Notes: a model not told the origin generated them from the letters alone. A stretch of DNA of 64,000 bases from Thermosynechococcus sichuanensis E542 (GCF_003555505.1 NZ_CP032152.1:124001-188000), one strand, 5' to 3'. Positions 38,471 through 47,520 are shown, numbered from the stretch's first letter. Translations and numbers: made by a program.

Positions 38471-39322
38471 ATGCTCTACCACCGTTGGCAGAAATTTAGC
38501 CTCTCAGATCGGTTATTGCTGGTGGGGGCGGTCATTTGTGGGGCTTTTCTGCTGCTGGCGGTTCTTGCGCCCTTGGGTCAAGCCCTCGGCTGGATTGCCA
38601 ATCCCCAAGAATTTCTTGACTTTCCGATTCACGCGCCGCCTTCACCGCAGCACTGGTTTGGTACGAATCGCCTAGGCTATGATGTCTTTTCTCGCACAAT
38701 CTTTGGTGCCCAAGCGGCTTTGCAAGTGGTCTTGGTGGCAACGCTTTTGAGCTTGGTGGTGGGGGTGCCCTTGGGATTGTTGAGTGGCTACCAAGGAGGC
38801 TGGCTGGATCGCGGGTTGCTCTTTTTTATGGATACGATTTACACATTGCCAGGGCTATTACTGGCGGTCACAGTGGCCTTTGTTGTGGGTAAGGGGGTGC
38901 TTAATGCCGCGATCGCCCTTAGTGTTGCCTATATTCCTCAATACTATCGGGTTGTCCGCAACCACACGGTAAGCCTGAAAAATGAGGTCTTTATTGAAGC
39001 TGCCCGTGCCCTTGGTGCCTCTACGCCTCGCATCCTGCAACGGTATCTTTTGGTGAATGTGCTTCCCAGTATTCCGGTGCTCTTTACGCTCAATGCTGCC
39101 GATGCCATTCTAACCTTGGCGGGTTTGGGGTTCTTGGGTCTAGGGTTACCGCCGCAGGTTCCAGAATGGGGGCAGGATCTGCGACAGGCTTTGGATGGGT
39201 TGCCAGTGGGCATCTGGTGGCCAACGCTCTTTCCGGGGCTGGCGATGACCCTCCTTGTTGTGGGCTTGTCGCTGCTTGGCGAGGGCTTAGGGGAACGTCT
39301 TGATCCACGGCAGTTGAATTAG
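38471..39322 (+). CDS. DppC/OppC-type ABC transporter permease
   Basis: 283 residues from the ATG at 38471, four bases after argF; an in-frame extension runs back through argF and is rejected. One N-terminal helix (LLVGAVICGAFLLLAVLAP), then HWFGTNRLGYDVFSR typical of DppC proteins, and a five-helix core with the coupling motif EAARALGASTPRILQRYLL. Peptide or nickel importer type. Its DppB, ATPase and binding-protein partners are not in this neighbourhood. Confidence 0.92.
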   Translation: MLYHRWQKFSLSDRLLLVGAVICGAFLLLAVLAPLGQALGWIANPQEFLDFPIHAPPSPQHWFGTNRLGYDVFSRTIFGAQAALQVVLVATLLSLVVGVPLGLLSGYQGGWLDRGLLFFMDTIYTLPGLLLAVTVAFVVGKGVLNAAIALSVAYIPQYYRVVRNHTVSLKNEVFIEAARALGASTPRILQRYLLVNVLPSIPVLFTLNAADAILTLAGLGFLGLGLPPQVPEWGQDLRQALDGLPVGIWWPTLFPGLAMTLLVVGLSLLGEGLGERLDPRQLN

Positions 39323-39328
39323 CTGATC

Positions 39329-39889
39329 ATGCCTCATCATGTCTTGGTGACCGGTCCGAGTCGCAGCGGTAAAAGCGAATGGGCAGAATGCCTCGCCGCC
39401 CAAGGCCAACAACCTGTGATTTATATTGCGACGGCGATCGCCCCCCCAGAGGATAGGGAATGGTTGCAGCGGATTGAACAGCACCGTGCTCGCCGCCCCG
39501 CTGAATGGCAATTGCGGGAGTGTCCCCTTGAGCTAGCTGCCCTGCTGCGTGACCTGCCGCCTGATCATTGCGCCTTGGTGGACTCTTTAGGAACATGGGT
39601 GGCCAATTGCCTAGACCAATCCCAAGACCAATGGCAAGAAACCGTTACTGAATTGCTAGCGAGTGTGCAAGCCTGTGCCGCTCAACTCATTTTTGTCGCT
39701 GAAGAGGTGGGCTGGGGAGTCGTTCCGGCCTATGCCAGTGGTCGCTGTTTTCGCGATCGCCTAGGGGAACTGTGTCAGCAACTGAGTCCGTTGATGGCGG
39801 AAGTGTATCTTGTAACAACTGGTTTTGCGCTGCCGCTTCACCAATGGGGTATCTGTCTCAAACGTCTGAGGGAGAACCAGAACCCTTAA
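39329..39889 (+). CDS. cobU: Adenosylcobinamide kinase / adenosylcobinamide-phosphate guanylyltransferase
   Basis: 186 residues. Phosphorylates adenosylcobinamide and transfers GMP in nucleotide-loop assembly of cobalamin. Visible: P-loop GPSRSGKSEWAE, YIATA, HRARRPAEW, and DSLGTWVANCL. Six bases after the DppC-like gene. The 3' end overlaps radA on the other strand by 32 bp. Confidence 0.95.
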   Translation: MPHHVLVTGPSRSGKSEWAECLAAQGQQPVIYIATAIAPPEDREWLQRIEQHRARRPAEWQLRECPLELAALLRDLPPDHCALVDSLGTWVANCLDQSQDQWQETVTELLASVQACAAQLIFVAEEVGWGVVPAYASGRCFRDRLGELCQQLSPLMAEVYLVTTGFALPLHQWGICLKRLRENQNP

Positions 39890-41285
39890 GTATTGATGGC
39901 AATTCCTCAGGGGTGATCGGGGCAAGGGCAGCCACAATGGCATCAGTGACACGACGTACAGGATAAATCTCTAGGCCCGCGATCGCACAGGCTTGGCTTT
40001 CGGGAATAATGGCACGGCGAAATCCCAACTTCAGCGCCTCCCGCAGCCGTAGCTCCAACTGAGACACCGCCCGCACCTGTCCCCCTAAGCCCACTTCGCC
40101 AATGATCACGGTTTGGGGGTGCACCCAGCGATCGCGAAAACTCGCCACAACAGCCACCGCCACCCCCAGATCAGCAGCCGGTTCGGTGACATTGAGACCC
40201 CCTGAGGAGGCCACATAGGCATCCAGTTTTGAGAGGGGCACCCCTAGGCGCTTTTCCAGTACAGCAAGAATTTGCAAGAAGCGATTGTACTCAATGCCCG
40301 TGGCCGTGCGGCGCGGAGAGGGATAACTGGTGGGGCTAACTAAACTTTGCAACTCAACCACAAGAGGACGGGTACCTTCACAGGCAACAATGGTGGCGGT
40401 ACCGGGGGTTGGCTCGCGATCGCCCAAAAACAGCGCGGAAGGATTTGTCACCTCTGCCAAGCCCTGCGCCCCCATTTCAAAAACGCCAATTTCTTGACTG
40501 GCGCCAAAGCGATTTTTTACTGCCCGCACGAGACGGTGACTGGCAAAGCGATCGCCCTCAAAGTAGAGCACGGTATCCACCAAATGTTCCAGCACCTTCG
40601 GACCCGCGATCGCCCCCTCCTTGGTGACATGACCCACGATAAAGAGACTCATCTGCTCCCGCTTGGCTAAGCGCATTAAGGCTGCGGTTCCTTCGCGCAC
40701 CTGAGACACCGATCCGGGGGCAGCGGTCAGTTGCGGCAGATATACCGCTTGGATGCTATCAATAATCGCCAAATGAGGTTGCAGATGGGTGAGTTCCCGC
40801 AAGATAATCTCTAGGTCTGTTTCTGCCAAGAAATAAAGGGAAGGGGGTGCCGCAATGCCCAGTCGTTGCGATCGCAATTTCACCTGTTGCGCTGATTCCT
40901 CTGCACAGACATAGAGCACCCGCTGCTGGTGCCCCAAGGTGGCTGCCATTTGCAACAAAAGCGTGGACTTGCCAATTCCCGGTTCGCCGGCCACCAACAC
41001 AAGGGAGCCAACCACAATCCCTCCTCCCAAAACCCGATCCAACTCGGCAAATCCAGAGGCAGAACGGCTCTGTACCTGTTCGCTAATTTCTCCTAAAGCC
41101 TTGGCGTTAAGAGGTTGGGGAGTCGTGGTTTTTCTGGGTGTTGTACGTCGCGCAGTGGCTTCTACAGGGGTGACCACCTGCTCATCTAGCGTATTCCACT
41201 GACCACAGTTGGGACAGCGACCAAAGTATTGCAGCGACTCGGCACCACACTCGCGGCAGATGTACAGTACCTTGGCTTTGGGCAT
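39858..41285 (-). CDS. radA: DNA repair protein RadA
   Basis: 475 residues. RecA-like DnaB-type helicase for branch migration in recombination. Order: N-terminal zinc finger (CRECGAESLQYFGRCPNCGQ), RecA-like ATPase with Walker A GEPGIGKST near residue 102 and the RadA-specific KNRFGAS motif, then a Lon-protease-like C-terminal domain (DLGVAVAVVASF). Followed on the same strand by other minus genes only upstream (FKBP). Confidence 0.97.
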   Translation of the reverse strand: MPKAKVLYICRECGAESLQYFGRCPNCGQWNTLDEQVVTPVEATARRTTPRKTTTPQPLNAKALGEISEQVQSRSASGFAELDRVLGGGIVVGSLVLVAGEPGIGKSTLLLQMAATLGHQQRVLYVCAEESAQQVKLRSQRLGIAAPPSLYFLAETDLEIILRELTHLQPHLAIIDSIQAVYLPQLTAAPGSVSQVREGTAALMRLAKREQMSLFIVGHVTKEGAIAGPKVLEHLVDTVLYFEGDRFASHRLVRAVKNRFGASQEIGVFEMGAQGLAEVTNPSALFLGDREPTPGTATIVACEGTRPLVVELQSLVSPTSYPSPRRTATGIEYNRFLQILAVLEKRLGVPLSKLDAYVASSGGLNVTEPAADLGVAVAVVASFRDRWVHPQTVIIGEVGLGGQVRAVSQLELRLREALKLGFRRAIIPESQACAIAGLEIYPVRRVTDAIVAALAPITPEELPSILKGSGSPSDV

Positions 41286-41293
41286 TGCCTGCC

Positions 41294-41782
41294 CTATTGC
41301 ACACCCAAAAGTTCAACGTCAAAAATCAGCGTGGCATTGGGGGGAATAACCCCACCCGCACCGCGTGCACCATAGCCTAAATCTGGGGGAATAATCAGCC
41401 GCCGCTGTCCCCCCACGTGCATCGAGCCAACCCCTTCATCCCAGCCCTTAATCACCTGACCGACACCAATTTGAAATTGAAAGGGCTGGCCGCGATCGCG
41501 GGAGCTATCAAAAATACGGCCATCGGTCAGCATCCCTGTGTAGTGCACCGTCACCCGATCGCCCACTTGAGGTTGTGCCCCTGAGCCGACGACAATATCT
41601 TCGTATTGCAAACCTGAAGGGGTGGTCACCACCTTTGGATTCCCCATGAGTCCCGCAGCCTCCGTTGACGCTTCTAGCGGCACACTGGCGATCGCGATCG
41701 GCGCGGCCACCAACCATACCACTACTAGGACAATACCACAGAGGAGCCAGCCATAGGCTCGATGCACGAGTTGTCTTACCAT
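41294..41782 (-). CDS. FKBP-type peptidyl-prolyl cis-trans isomerase, exported
   Basis: 162 residues. Signal or anchor helix at ~11-32 (LLCGIVLVVVWLVAAPIAIAS), then one FKBP domain with VTVHYTGMLTDGRIFDSS, FQIGVGQVIKGWDEGV and IPPDLGYGARGAGGVIPPNATLIF. Catalyses proline isomerisation in the periplasm or lumen. Its start overlaps the 106-residue gene by 7 bp, and eight bases separate it from radA. Confidence 0.93.
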   Translation of the reverse strand: MVRQLVHRAYGWLLCGIVLVVVWLVAAPIAIASVPLEASTEAAGLMGNPKVVTTPSGLQYEDIVVGSGAQPQVGDRVTVHYTGMLTDGRIFDSSRDRGQPFQFQIGVGQVIKGWDEGVGSMHVGGQRRLIIPPDLGYGARGAGGVIPPNATLIFDVELLGVQ

Positions 41783-42096
41783 GAGCGATTTTTTAACTCC
41801 CTAACATCCCGTTCGAGGCGATCGATGCGTCCCCGCAGTTCATCAATTTCGGACTGTTGTGGCACCCCCAAGCTCTCTAAAAACTGGCGGGTTTGTCGTT
41901 GCACCGCTTCATCGAGGGCAGCGGCATCTTCTTTGAGGTGGGCAAGGACGTCATCTACCATTGCCTTGGCCTGATCGGCATTGAGGCGTCCCTCTTTCAC
42001 CCATTGGTCGCTCACTTGACGTAACTTCTCAGCCACAAGGGAGGTGGTGCCAACACCAATTAAAAGCAATTGCTGAAGCAGATTTTGCTGGTTCAT
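41776..42096 (-). CDS. Phasin-like coiled-coil protein
   Basis: 106 residues. A hydrophobic N-terminal stretch (LLQQLLLIGVGTTSLVAEKL), then amphipathic helix to the end with LRGRIDRLERDVRELK. This resembles the small phasin or PhaI-like proteins common in cyanobacteria. No PHA synthase is nearby, so binding of storage granules is only a possibility. Overlaps the FKBP gene by 7 bp; divergent from secG. Confidence 0.68.
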   Translation of the reverse strand: MNQQNLLQQLLLIGVGTTSLVAEKLRQVSDQWVKEGRLNADQAKAMVDDVLAHLKEDAAALDEAVQRQTRQFLESLGVPQQSEIDELRGRIDRLERDVRELKNRSW

Positions 42097-42205
42097 GGGG
42101 CACGTTCAAAACGCCTATCTTGTATTGTGCCATTGGCGCCTAGCCTTGCGGTAAGATGAGAAAGAGGTCAAGTTGTATCAATTCGCATCGCCAGCGAGGT
42201 TGAGA

Positions 42206-42439
42206 ATGATTGAAAAAATTGCCATGGGTCTGTGGGCATTTTCAGCCGTTGGCCTAATTATCTTGGTCTTGCTCCACAGTCCCAAGGGGGATGGCCTCGG
42301 TGGTATCGGCGGTCAAGCCCAGCTTTTTACCAGCACTAGAAGCGCCGAAACTACCTTAAACCGGGCGACGTGGACATTGACGGTGCTATTTATGGCTCTC
42401 ACCGTTGCTCTGAGTGCGGGTTGGCTGCGTTCAATTTAG
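42206..42439 (+). CDS. secG: Preprotein translocase subunit SecG
   Basis: 77 residues from the ATG at 42206, which has GAGG upstream. Two helices (~5-25, WAFSAVGLIILVLLHS; ~52-72, LTVLFMALTVALSAG) separated by GDGLGGIGGQAQLF, the conserved SecG loop. The upstream in-frame start at 42173 gives an unlikely N-terminus. Accessory subunit of the SecYEG channel. Confidence 0.93.
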   Translation: MIEKIAMGLWAFSAVGLIILVLLHSPKGDGLGGIGGQAQLFTSTRSAETTLNRATWTLTVLFMALTVALSAGWLRSI

Positions 42440-42459
42440 CTCAATTTAGTTGAGTTGGC

Positions 42460-42957
42460 GTGTCTTTCTCCTTTGCGATTCGTCCAGCCACCCCGGCGGA
42501 TGTCCCAGTTATCTTCCAACTGATCCAAGCGCTTGCAGCCTATGAAAAGCTCAGCCACGCCGTAACGGGGACAGAGGAAGCACTGCGGCAGCATCTGTTT
42601 GGCGATCGCCCCTATGCCGAGGTACTCCTTGCCCATACCGCCACAGAAGTCATTGGCTACGCCCTGTTTTTCGCTACCTACTCTACCTTCCTCACGCGCC
42701 CCGGTCTTTGGCTAGAGGATTTGTTTGTGCTTCCTACCTATCGGCGCCAAGGGGTGGGCACCGCTTTACTGAAGGCATTAGCACGGCTGGCTTGCGATCG
42801 CGACTATGGCCGCATCGAGTGGAGCGTTCTGGACTGGAATAGGCGTGCCATCCAATTCTATGAGCGCCTAGGTGCGACTGTCTTGCCCGATTGGCGTATC
42901 TACCGCCTTAGTGGTGAGGCCTTGACGACCCTTGGGAGCGCTCAGGAAATCGGTTAA
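42460..42957 (+). CDS. GNAT family N-acetyltransferase
   Basis: 165 residues from a GTG. Acetyl-CoA-binding loop RRQGVGTALL, LEDLFVLPTYR, and VLDWNRRAIQFYERLGA. Overall resembles diamine/spermidine acetyltransferases, but the substrate is not certain. The last 50 bp overlap the kinase-derived pseudogene on the opposite strand. Confidence 0.9.
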   Translation: MSFSFAIRPATPADVPVIFQLIQALAAYEKLSHAVTGTEEALRQHLFGDRPYAEVLLAHTATEVIGYALFFATYSTFLTRPGLWLEDLFVLPTYRRQGVGTALLKALARLACDRDYGRIEWSVLDWNRRAIQFYERLGATVLPDWRIYRLSGEALTTLGSAQEIG

Positions 42958-43453
42958 GCTTTTTTCCTAAATACTGCCCTAGGAAATAGGCCAGTTCTTC
43001 GAGATCCGTTGATGGAGAGAGGCTTCGCTGCGTAAGCACGAGTTGCTGATTGCCCCCCGCAAGGATAAGTCGAGCAGGAACTATATCATCATCATTATCA
43101 TCAGTCGCAGATCGAGGAGTATCAATTCGATAGCCGGGGTAAAACTCGATAGTTTGAAGAGACCTGCGCGGTAGTACTTTTCTAGACAATCGGATTCCAA
43201 AAAGATAGGTTTCCAATTGGAGGGCTTCCCTAAGATTTATCTCCTCCTTCGACATTCCCCTGCCCAAAAGGAAGAGGTTGAGCACCACCTGTTCATAGCG
43301 TCGCCGATCCAAGGCTAAGTAGATCTGCTGCCCAGCATTGGAGGCCAACTCCCGCAGCAGTTCATAGCGATCGCCCAAAATTTGACAGACCAAAGAATGC
43401 TGAGGATGAATTTCCCGATGTTTGCTCAATGCCACGTGGTTGTTATGAACCAT
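42908..43453 (-). pseudogene. Internally deleted paralogue of the neighbouring Ser/Thr kinase
   Basis: 181 residues from the ATG at 43453. Residues ~24-75 match the kinase start (QILGDRYELLREL, LALDRRRYEQVVL); residues ~82 onwards match the kinase's last 100 residues (RKVLP, TIEFYPG, LEELAYFLGQYLG). The catalytic loop, DFG, activation segment and both membrane helices are missing in between, without a frameshift. The lysine of the ATP site is Asn59 (VVLN versus VVLK). It also has a novel N-terminus and an acidic DDNDDD insert. Not a kinase. It may be a relic or a small regulator; the frame being intact argues it is not long dead. Confidence 0.75.
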
Positions 43454-43472
43454 GGGGTATCTTCCGAAAACC

Positions 43473-43716
43473 CATTCCTGAAGGAATGACCCGGTGCGCG
43501 GCAAACCTCGGCGTTAAGGGCGGGGAAGAGCCGTGCTATAATCAAATTGCCAATTATGGCCTACGGCAGGACATGCCGGAAGTTACGCCTGAGGAGACAC
43601 GAGCAGCGGTTGCGCGCTCGGCCCAGGAACCCACCGAAGCGAATCAGAAGCAGCTCAATGCTGTGTCTGAACGCCGTAGGAATCCCTGTCCTTTAGGGCA
43701 GGGAGGATGTCAACAA
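43473..43716 (+). mobile_element. Remnant 3' end of an IS200/IS605-type element
   Basis: Between the two kinase paralogues lies the tail of an IS605-like unit: a frame resembling a TnpB C-terminal tail (RSAQEPTEANQKQL), then a hairpin CCCTGTCC-TTTA-GGGCAGGG at 43684-43703 and GAGGATGTCAA, the usual look of a cyanobacterial IS605 right end. Another perfect hairpin, CATTCC-TGAA-GGAATG, lies at 43473-43488. No transposase core is left. The remaining bases to 43852 hold nothing I can name. Confidence 0.62.
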
Positions 43717-43852
43717 TGAGATGCGCCATAACGTTCCCCCCACTGGCCAGTTCTATCCTAGCAACTGCAACTCTTTTTACGAGGAGAGCACAGCCTCAGG
43801 TGAAAGACAGTGTCGAATGGCTTGATCATATTTCAGAAAAGTCTGGATCGAT

Positions 43853-45247
43853 TTAAGTTTTACTTTCAACCACCCGTCGCCCCAGATAGCGGCCAAGGGT
43901 GTAGGCCAACCATTCCAAATCCTTGGAGGTCACGCTAGGGGCATTTTCAGTGAGTTCGATCGCTTGGCTACCGGCACGAATGACCAGTTTGCTCGATAGC
44001 TCTTGATCGCCCTCGCGATCGCGGTAAGTGCCTTGGGGCTGAAATTCAATCTGTTCAATCACTTCAAGGGGCAGGACTTTGGGACGACGCCAGCGGAAAC
44101 CAAGGATATGTTCGTAGAAGCGCAGATCTTTACTCGTTACCAGCAGCACCTGCCATCCCAATAGGGTGTAAAGAATGCTGCCGATGAGGCCTAAGCCCAC
44201 TGCAAGGTGACCTGTGGCAAAAACAGCCATCAGCCAAAAGCCAGAACTAATCGCCACGCTGTACCAGACCACCAAAAAACCATTCCAAACCACTGCAAAG
44301 AGAATCAGGGAGAATAGACTGGCATTAAATCCAACAGGGGGAATTTGCACCAGTAGCCCTTGGGGTGTTTCTCTCACCTGTAGGCGGGAACCGTAGGGTG
44401 GTGTTTTTGCCCTGAGGAACACATTTCGGGGTGACGTGTCCAGTTGCTTCAGGGCTTGGCGAGCCGCAGTCGCAGAGTCAAATCGCTCCTCAAGGGCAGG
44501 GGCAACCATTTTTTCTAGCCAGCGGATAAAGGGAGGACTCAAGGAGACCAAGGGTTGAAACTGAACCCGCAGCTCCTTTTGTGGCAGTTCATCAGGGGGG
44601 GTGCCCGTTGCCAAGCAGATGAGGGTCATTCCCAAAGTGTAGAGATCACTAGCGGGCAAGGTTTTACCGCCGAATTGTTCCGGAGGCATATAGCCATAGG
44701 TACCAACCACGGTTCGGGTGCTGTCTGCGATCGCTGTTTGTACTGCCCCAAAATCCACAAGATAGACCTTGCCAAGATCATGACCGGAGCGATCGCCTAG
44801 GAGAATATTTGTCGGCTTAATATCGCGGTGAATCACCGGCGGTTGGCGACTATGGAGATAGATCAAAATATCCAGCAGGCGATCGGCCAGTAACCGCAAA
44901 TCCTCTTCGCTAAACACTCGTCCTTCTGCTTGCCATGTGGCGAGGGATTTTGCCTCAATGTAGGTTTGAACGAGGGCAAAGCCCTTGAGATCAGGGGTAT
45001 TGATTTCAAAGTAGTCGAGATAGCGGGGAATGGCCGCATGATCCAAGGTTTGCAGCACAGCCGCTTCCCTTTCAAAGAGCTTAAAGTCGTCCCATGTCAT
45101 GCCGCCACCAAAGAGCAGCAGCTTCAGCACCACCTGTTCATAGCGACGCCGATCTAACGCCAGATAGGTGCGCCGCCCCGGATGAGACCCCAGTTCGCGC
45201 AGCAGTTCATAGCGATCGCCCAAAATTTGACCAATCATCTCCGCCAC
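43853..45247 (-). CDS. Membrane-bound serine/threonine protein kinase
   Basis: 464 residues. Kinase domain ~8-275 with Lys42, HRDIKPTN (140-147), DFG (165-167) and GTYGYMPPEQ; the glycine loop is degenerate (GSHPGRR). Two hydrophobic helices at ~310-365, then a C-terminal domain of ~95 residues (RWRRPKVLPLEVIEQIEF, SKLVIRAG) shared with the deleted paralogue. Cyanobacterial STKN type; targets unknown. Start is GTG at 45247 or ATG at 45238; neither has a clear ribosome site. Confidence 0.92.
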   Translation of the reverse strand: MAEMIGQILGDRYELLRELGSHPGRRTYLALDRRRYEQVVLKLLLFGGGMTWDDFKLFEREAAVLQTLDHAAIPRYLDYFEINTPDLKGFALVQTYIEAKSLATWQAEGRVFSEEDLRLLADRLLDILIYLHSRQPPVIHRDIKPTNILLGDRSGHDLGKVYLVDFGAVQTAIADSTRTVVGTYGYMPPEQFGGKTLPASDLYTLGMTLICLATGTPPDELPQKELRVQFQPLVSLSPPFIRWLEKMVAPALEERFDSATAARQALKQLDTSPRNVFLRAKTPPYGSRLQVRETPQGLLVQIPPVGFNASLFSLILFAVVWNGFLVVWYSVAISSGFWLMAVFATGHLAVGLGLIGSILYTLLGWQVLLVTSKDLRFYEHILGFRWRRPKVLPLEVIEQIEFQPQGTYRDREGDQELSSKLVIRAGSQAIELTENAPSVTSKDLEWLAYTLGRYLGRRVVESKT

Positions 45248-45273
45248 ATTTTTTGCCGCTGGCCACCTCTATC

Positions 45274-45936
45274 CTAGCCACTGAGTTGCTGAACAATCTC
45301 TGGGGCAATTTCTTCAAGCACCTTGAGGGCTTTGAGACTGCCTTGAATCAAGTGTGCTGCCCCGCGGGGGTTGCGCAGCATGGCGATCGCCAGTGGCCAC
45401 GGACGCAAATTGCCTTGAGAATCAAAGGCTTGACTCAAATCGGGTAGGTCGCGATCGCCGCCATCACTGATCACCCGCACCATCACAACCGGAATTCCCG
45501 CTAAAGCCTTGAGGAGTGGCACTCCTTCCATATCCACCACCTCCACTCCCCAGCGAGTCGCAAGGGCCTGTTTTTCCTGAACCTGAGAAAGGGTTTTCGC
45601 CGTTGTGATCCCTTTCACCCGTCGCCACGCAGGTGCCAATTTTGCCGATAGGGTCTGGTCTAAAGAATACACTTGCCCTGCTTCATCCTGACAGGTAGTA
45701 TAGACCACCACTTCACCGACACGATCATCAGGACGTAAGCCGCCACAGACCCCCAAGATGAGAACCATGGCAGGCGATTCCTCAAGGGCACTCATCAATG
45801 CCGGTGTGGTCACTGCCGCTGCCCCCGCTCGGATCGGAATAACCACCCCATTGGCGTGCTGTAGCCCTCGCCGTACCGTTTGATATTCTGCCCCTTGGGG
45901 CGCAAGGACGAGGCATGTGGTCATTAATGCCGTCAT
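45274..45936 (-). CDS. Phosphorylase/nucleosidase family protein, probably hopanoid-type HpnG
   Basis: 220 residues, PNP/MTA nucleosidase fold: VLILGVCGGLRP near the N-terminal glycine loop, VVDMEGVPLLKA as the ribose-binding Met-Glu motif, and RVISDGGDRD. HpnG-type members cleave adenine from adenosylhopane in bacteriohopanepolyol synthesis. The divergent squalene synthase gene supports this role. It could instead be an MTA/SAH nucleosidase. Start chosen at the ATG at 45936; a second ATG at 45924 is possible. Confidence 0.75.
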   Translation of the reverse strand: MTALMTTCLVLAPQGAEYQTVRRGLQHANGVVIPIRAGAAAVTTPALMSALEESPAMVLILGVCGGLRPDDRVGEVVVYTTCQDEAGQVYSLDQTLSAKLAPAWRRVKGITTAKTLSQVQEKQALATRWGVEVVDMEGVPLLKALAGIPVVMVRVISDGGDRDLPDLSQAFDSQGNLRPWPLAIAMLRNPRGAAHLIQGSLKALKVLEEIAPEIVQQLSG

Positions 45937-46371
45937 CAATAGAGTTGCAACATTTCAAGGTTGCCTCATGTCTTGACTGGTGGATAGGCCGATCGCGGGC
46001 AATTGAGAAACTGACCAATGGAAAGAGTGTCACACTCAAGCGTCCGCTATCGTGGACGAGAGGCATTTTCCGCCAAATCTGATACCGTTGTTAATTGTTG
46101 AAGCTATGTTATTGTTCTGGCAAATTGTGAGCTATCCGCCATTCTACCTCAGGCAATCTGGGCAACTGTCACAGACCACCTAGACAAACAAAAATGAGTA
46201 TGATAACTATAGACTTTGCTCAATCCTTGTTTGTGGAATTCGTCCCCTGCTGGGTTGCGATCGCGAGGCCTCTTCGGAGAATCGTGAATTGACTGCCCTA
46301 GAGCGTTGGCCTGAGGAACGGTCGAGGATTGACTCAACTATCGATCAATGCGTGTAGGAGTGAACCCCCAT
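45937..46371. other. Long intergenic region between divergent hopanoid-type genes
   Basis: About 435 bp without a gene I can support. It has several AT-rich patches (around 46085-46125 and 46175-46220, with TATGAT at 46199-46204) that could hold promoters for the two divergent genes. One HIP1-like core sits near 46258. A 32-codon frame from 46195 has no ribosome site and matches nothing I know. Confidence 0.5.
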
Positions 46372-47427
46372 ATGATTCAAATGGTGCTGGAGAACCCAGT
46401 TTCCGTCAAGGATGCTGAGCGCTTTTGCCAAGAGATACTCCCCCAAGTCTCGCGCACCTTTGCCCTCAGTATTCGCTTTCTCCCCGGAAATTTGGGTCGG
46501 GCGGTTCTGGTGGCCTATCTCATCTGTCGCATTGCCGATACCGTTGAGGATGATCCGGTTGCCAGTATCCCCGCGAAAACAGCCCTATTGGATCACCTGC
46601 TGGAGTGTTTTGACAGTGCCGATCTAGCCAATAGCTATGGTGAAACCGCACGGGGGGTTCAGGGGGAGCCAGCCCATGTGCAACTGGTGAAAAATACGGG
46701 ACTCGTCTTTGCCCTCTACCGTTCTTTGCCCCTCACGTCCCAACAGCACGTCCAACGCTGGGTCAGCGAAATGGTGCACGGGATGAAAAAATTTATTAAC
46801 CTTTATCCCAATGGCATTCGCATTCAAACCCTCGATGAATATAAAGAGTACTGTTACTACGTGGCGGGTACCGTTGGCTATCTCCTGACGGATTTGTGGT
46901 ATGAGCATTCCCCCAGTATTGGCGCCGATGAATACCAAGTGCTGCTCAAGCGCTGCGCTGCCTTTGGTGAAGCACTGCAAACGGTGAACATTCTCAAGGA
47001 TATTGCTTGGGATGCAGAGCACGAAAATTCAATCTATATCCCCAATGAATCTCTGCTGCTCCAAGGCAGTAGTCATCAGTCCATCCTCAGTGCGGAGCAC
47101 CTTGAGCAAAATCATGCCGCCATTAAGGAATTGATTGCCCTTGCTTGGCATGATCTCGATGAAGCCCAAGCCTACCTGCTATCGGTGCCCAAGGCGGCGA
47201 TTCCGATTCGTCTCTTCTGCGTGCTGCCGCTGCTGTTTGCCTATGCCACCCTGCGCGAACTCACTCACTCGACAGCGATGCTGCAACCAGGGGGTGTGGT
47301 TAAAATTAGTCGTGCAGAGGTGAAATCCCTGATGGTCATGGGACCTTTATCGATTCTCAGTAACCACAGTCTCCGCTGGCTGATTGGCCAAGTGCGGCAG
47401 AAGCCTTTCATCCTTGGCGGACTTTAG
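46372..47427 (+). CDS. Squalene synthase (farnesyl-diphosphate farnesyltransferase)
   Basis: 351 residues from the ATG at 46372, which has TAGGAG about 11 bases upstream; an ATG at 46348 is in frame but less supported. Joins two farnesyl diphosphates head to head and reduces presqualene diphosphate to squalene. Both aspartate-rich sites are present in eukaryote-like form (CRIADTVEDD and NILKDIAWDAEHENSIYIP), with RTFALSIRFLP at the start and YCYYVAGTVGYLLTDLW. No obvious C-terminal membrane anchor. Feeds hopanoid synthesis. Confidence 0.92.
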   Translation: MIQMVLENPVSVKDAERFCQEILPQVSRTFALSIRFLPGNLGRAVLVAYLICRIADTVEDDPVASIPAKTALLDHLLECFDSADLANSYGETARGVQGEPAHVQLVKNTGLVFALYRSLPLTSQQHVQRWVSEMVHGMKKFINLYPNGIRIQTLDEYKEYCYYVAGTVGYLLTDLWYEHSPSIGADEYQVLLKRCAAFGEALQTVNILKDIAWDAEHENSIYIPNESLLLQGSSHQSILSAEHLEQNHAAIKELIALAWHDLDEAQAYLLSVPKAAIPIRLFCVLPLLFAYATLRELTHSTAMLQPGGVVKISRAEVKSLMVMGPLSILSNHSLRWLIGQVRQKPFILGGL

Positions 47428-47520
47428 GCAAATATGCCAAAAAAGCCAATGGTTGGGGGAACCAGAATCCGTTAGGATAGGGGGAGATTGCTGAATTGTT
47501 GCAAATCTTCATAACCCGAC

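Noticed and set aside
46149-46337. Minus-strand 62-residue frame and a 32-codon plus-strand frame from 46195 in the long intergenic gap
   Set aside because: No ribosome sites, no resemblance to small photosystem or cytochrome subunits or to other known proteins.
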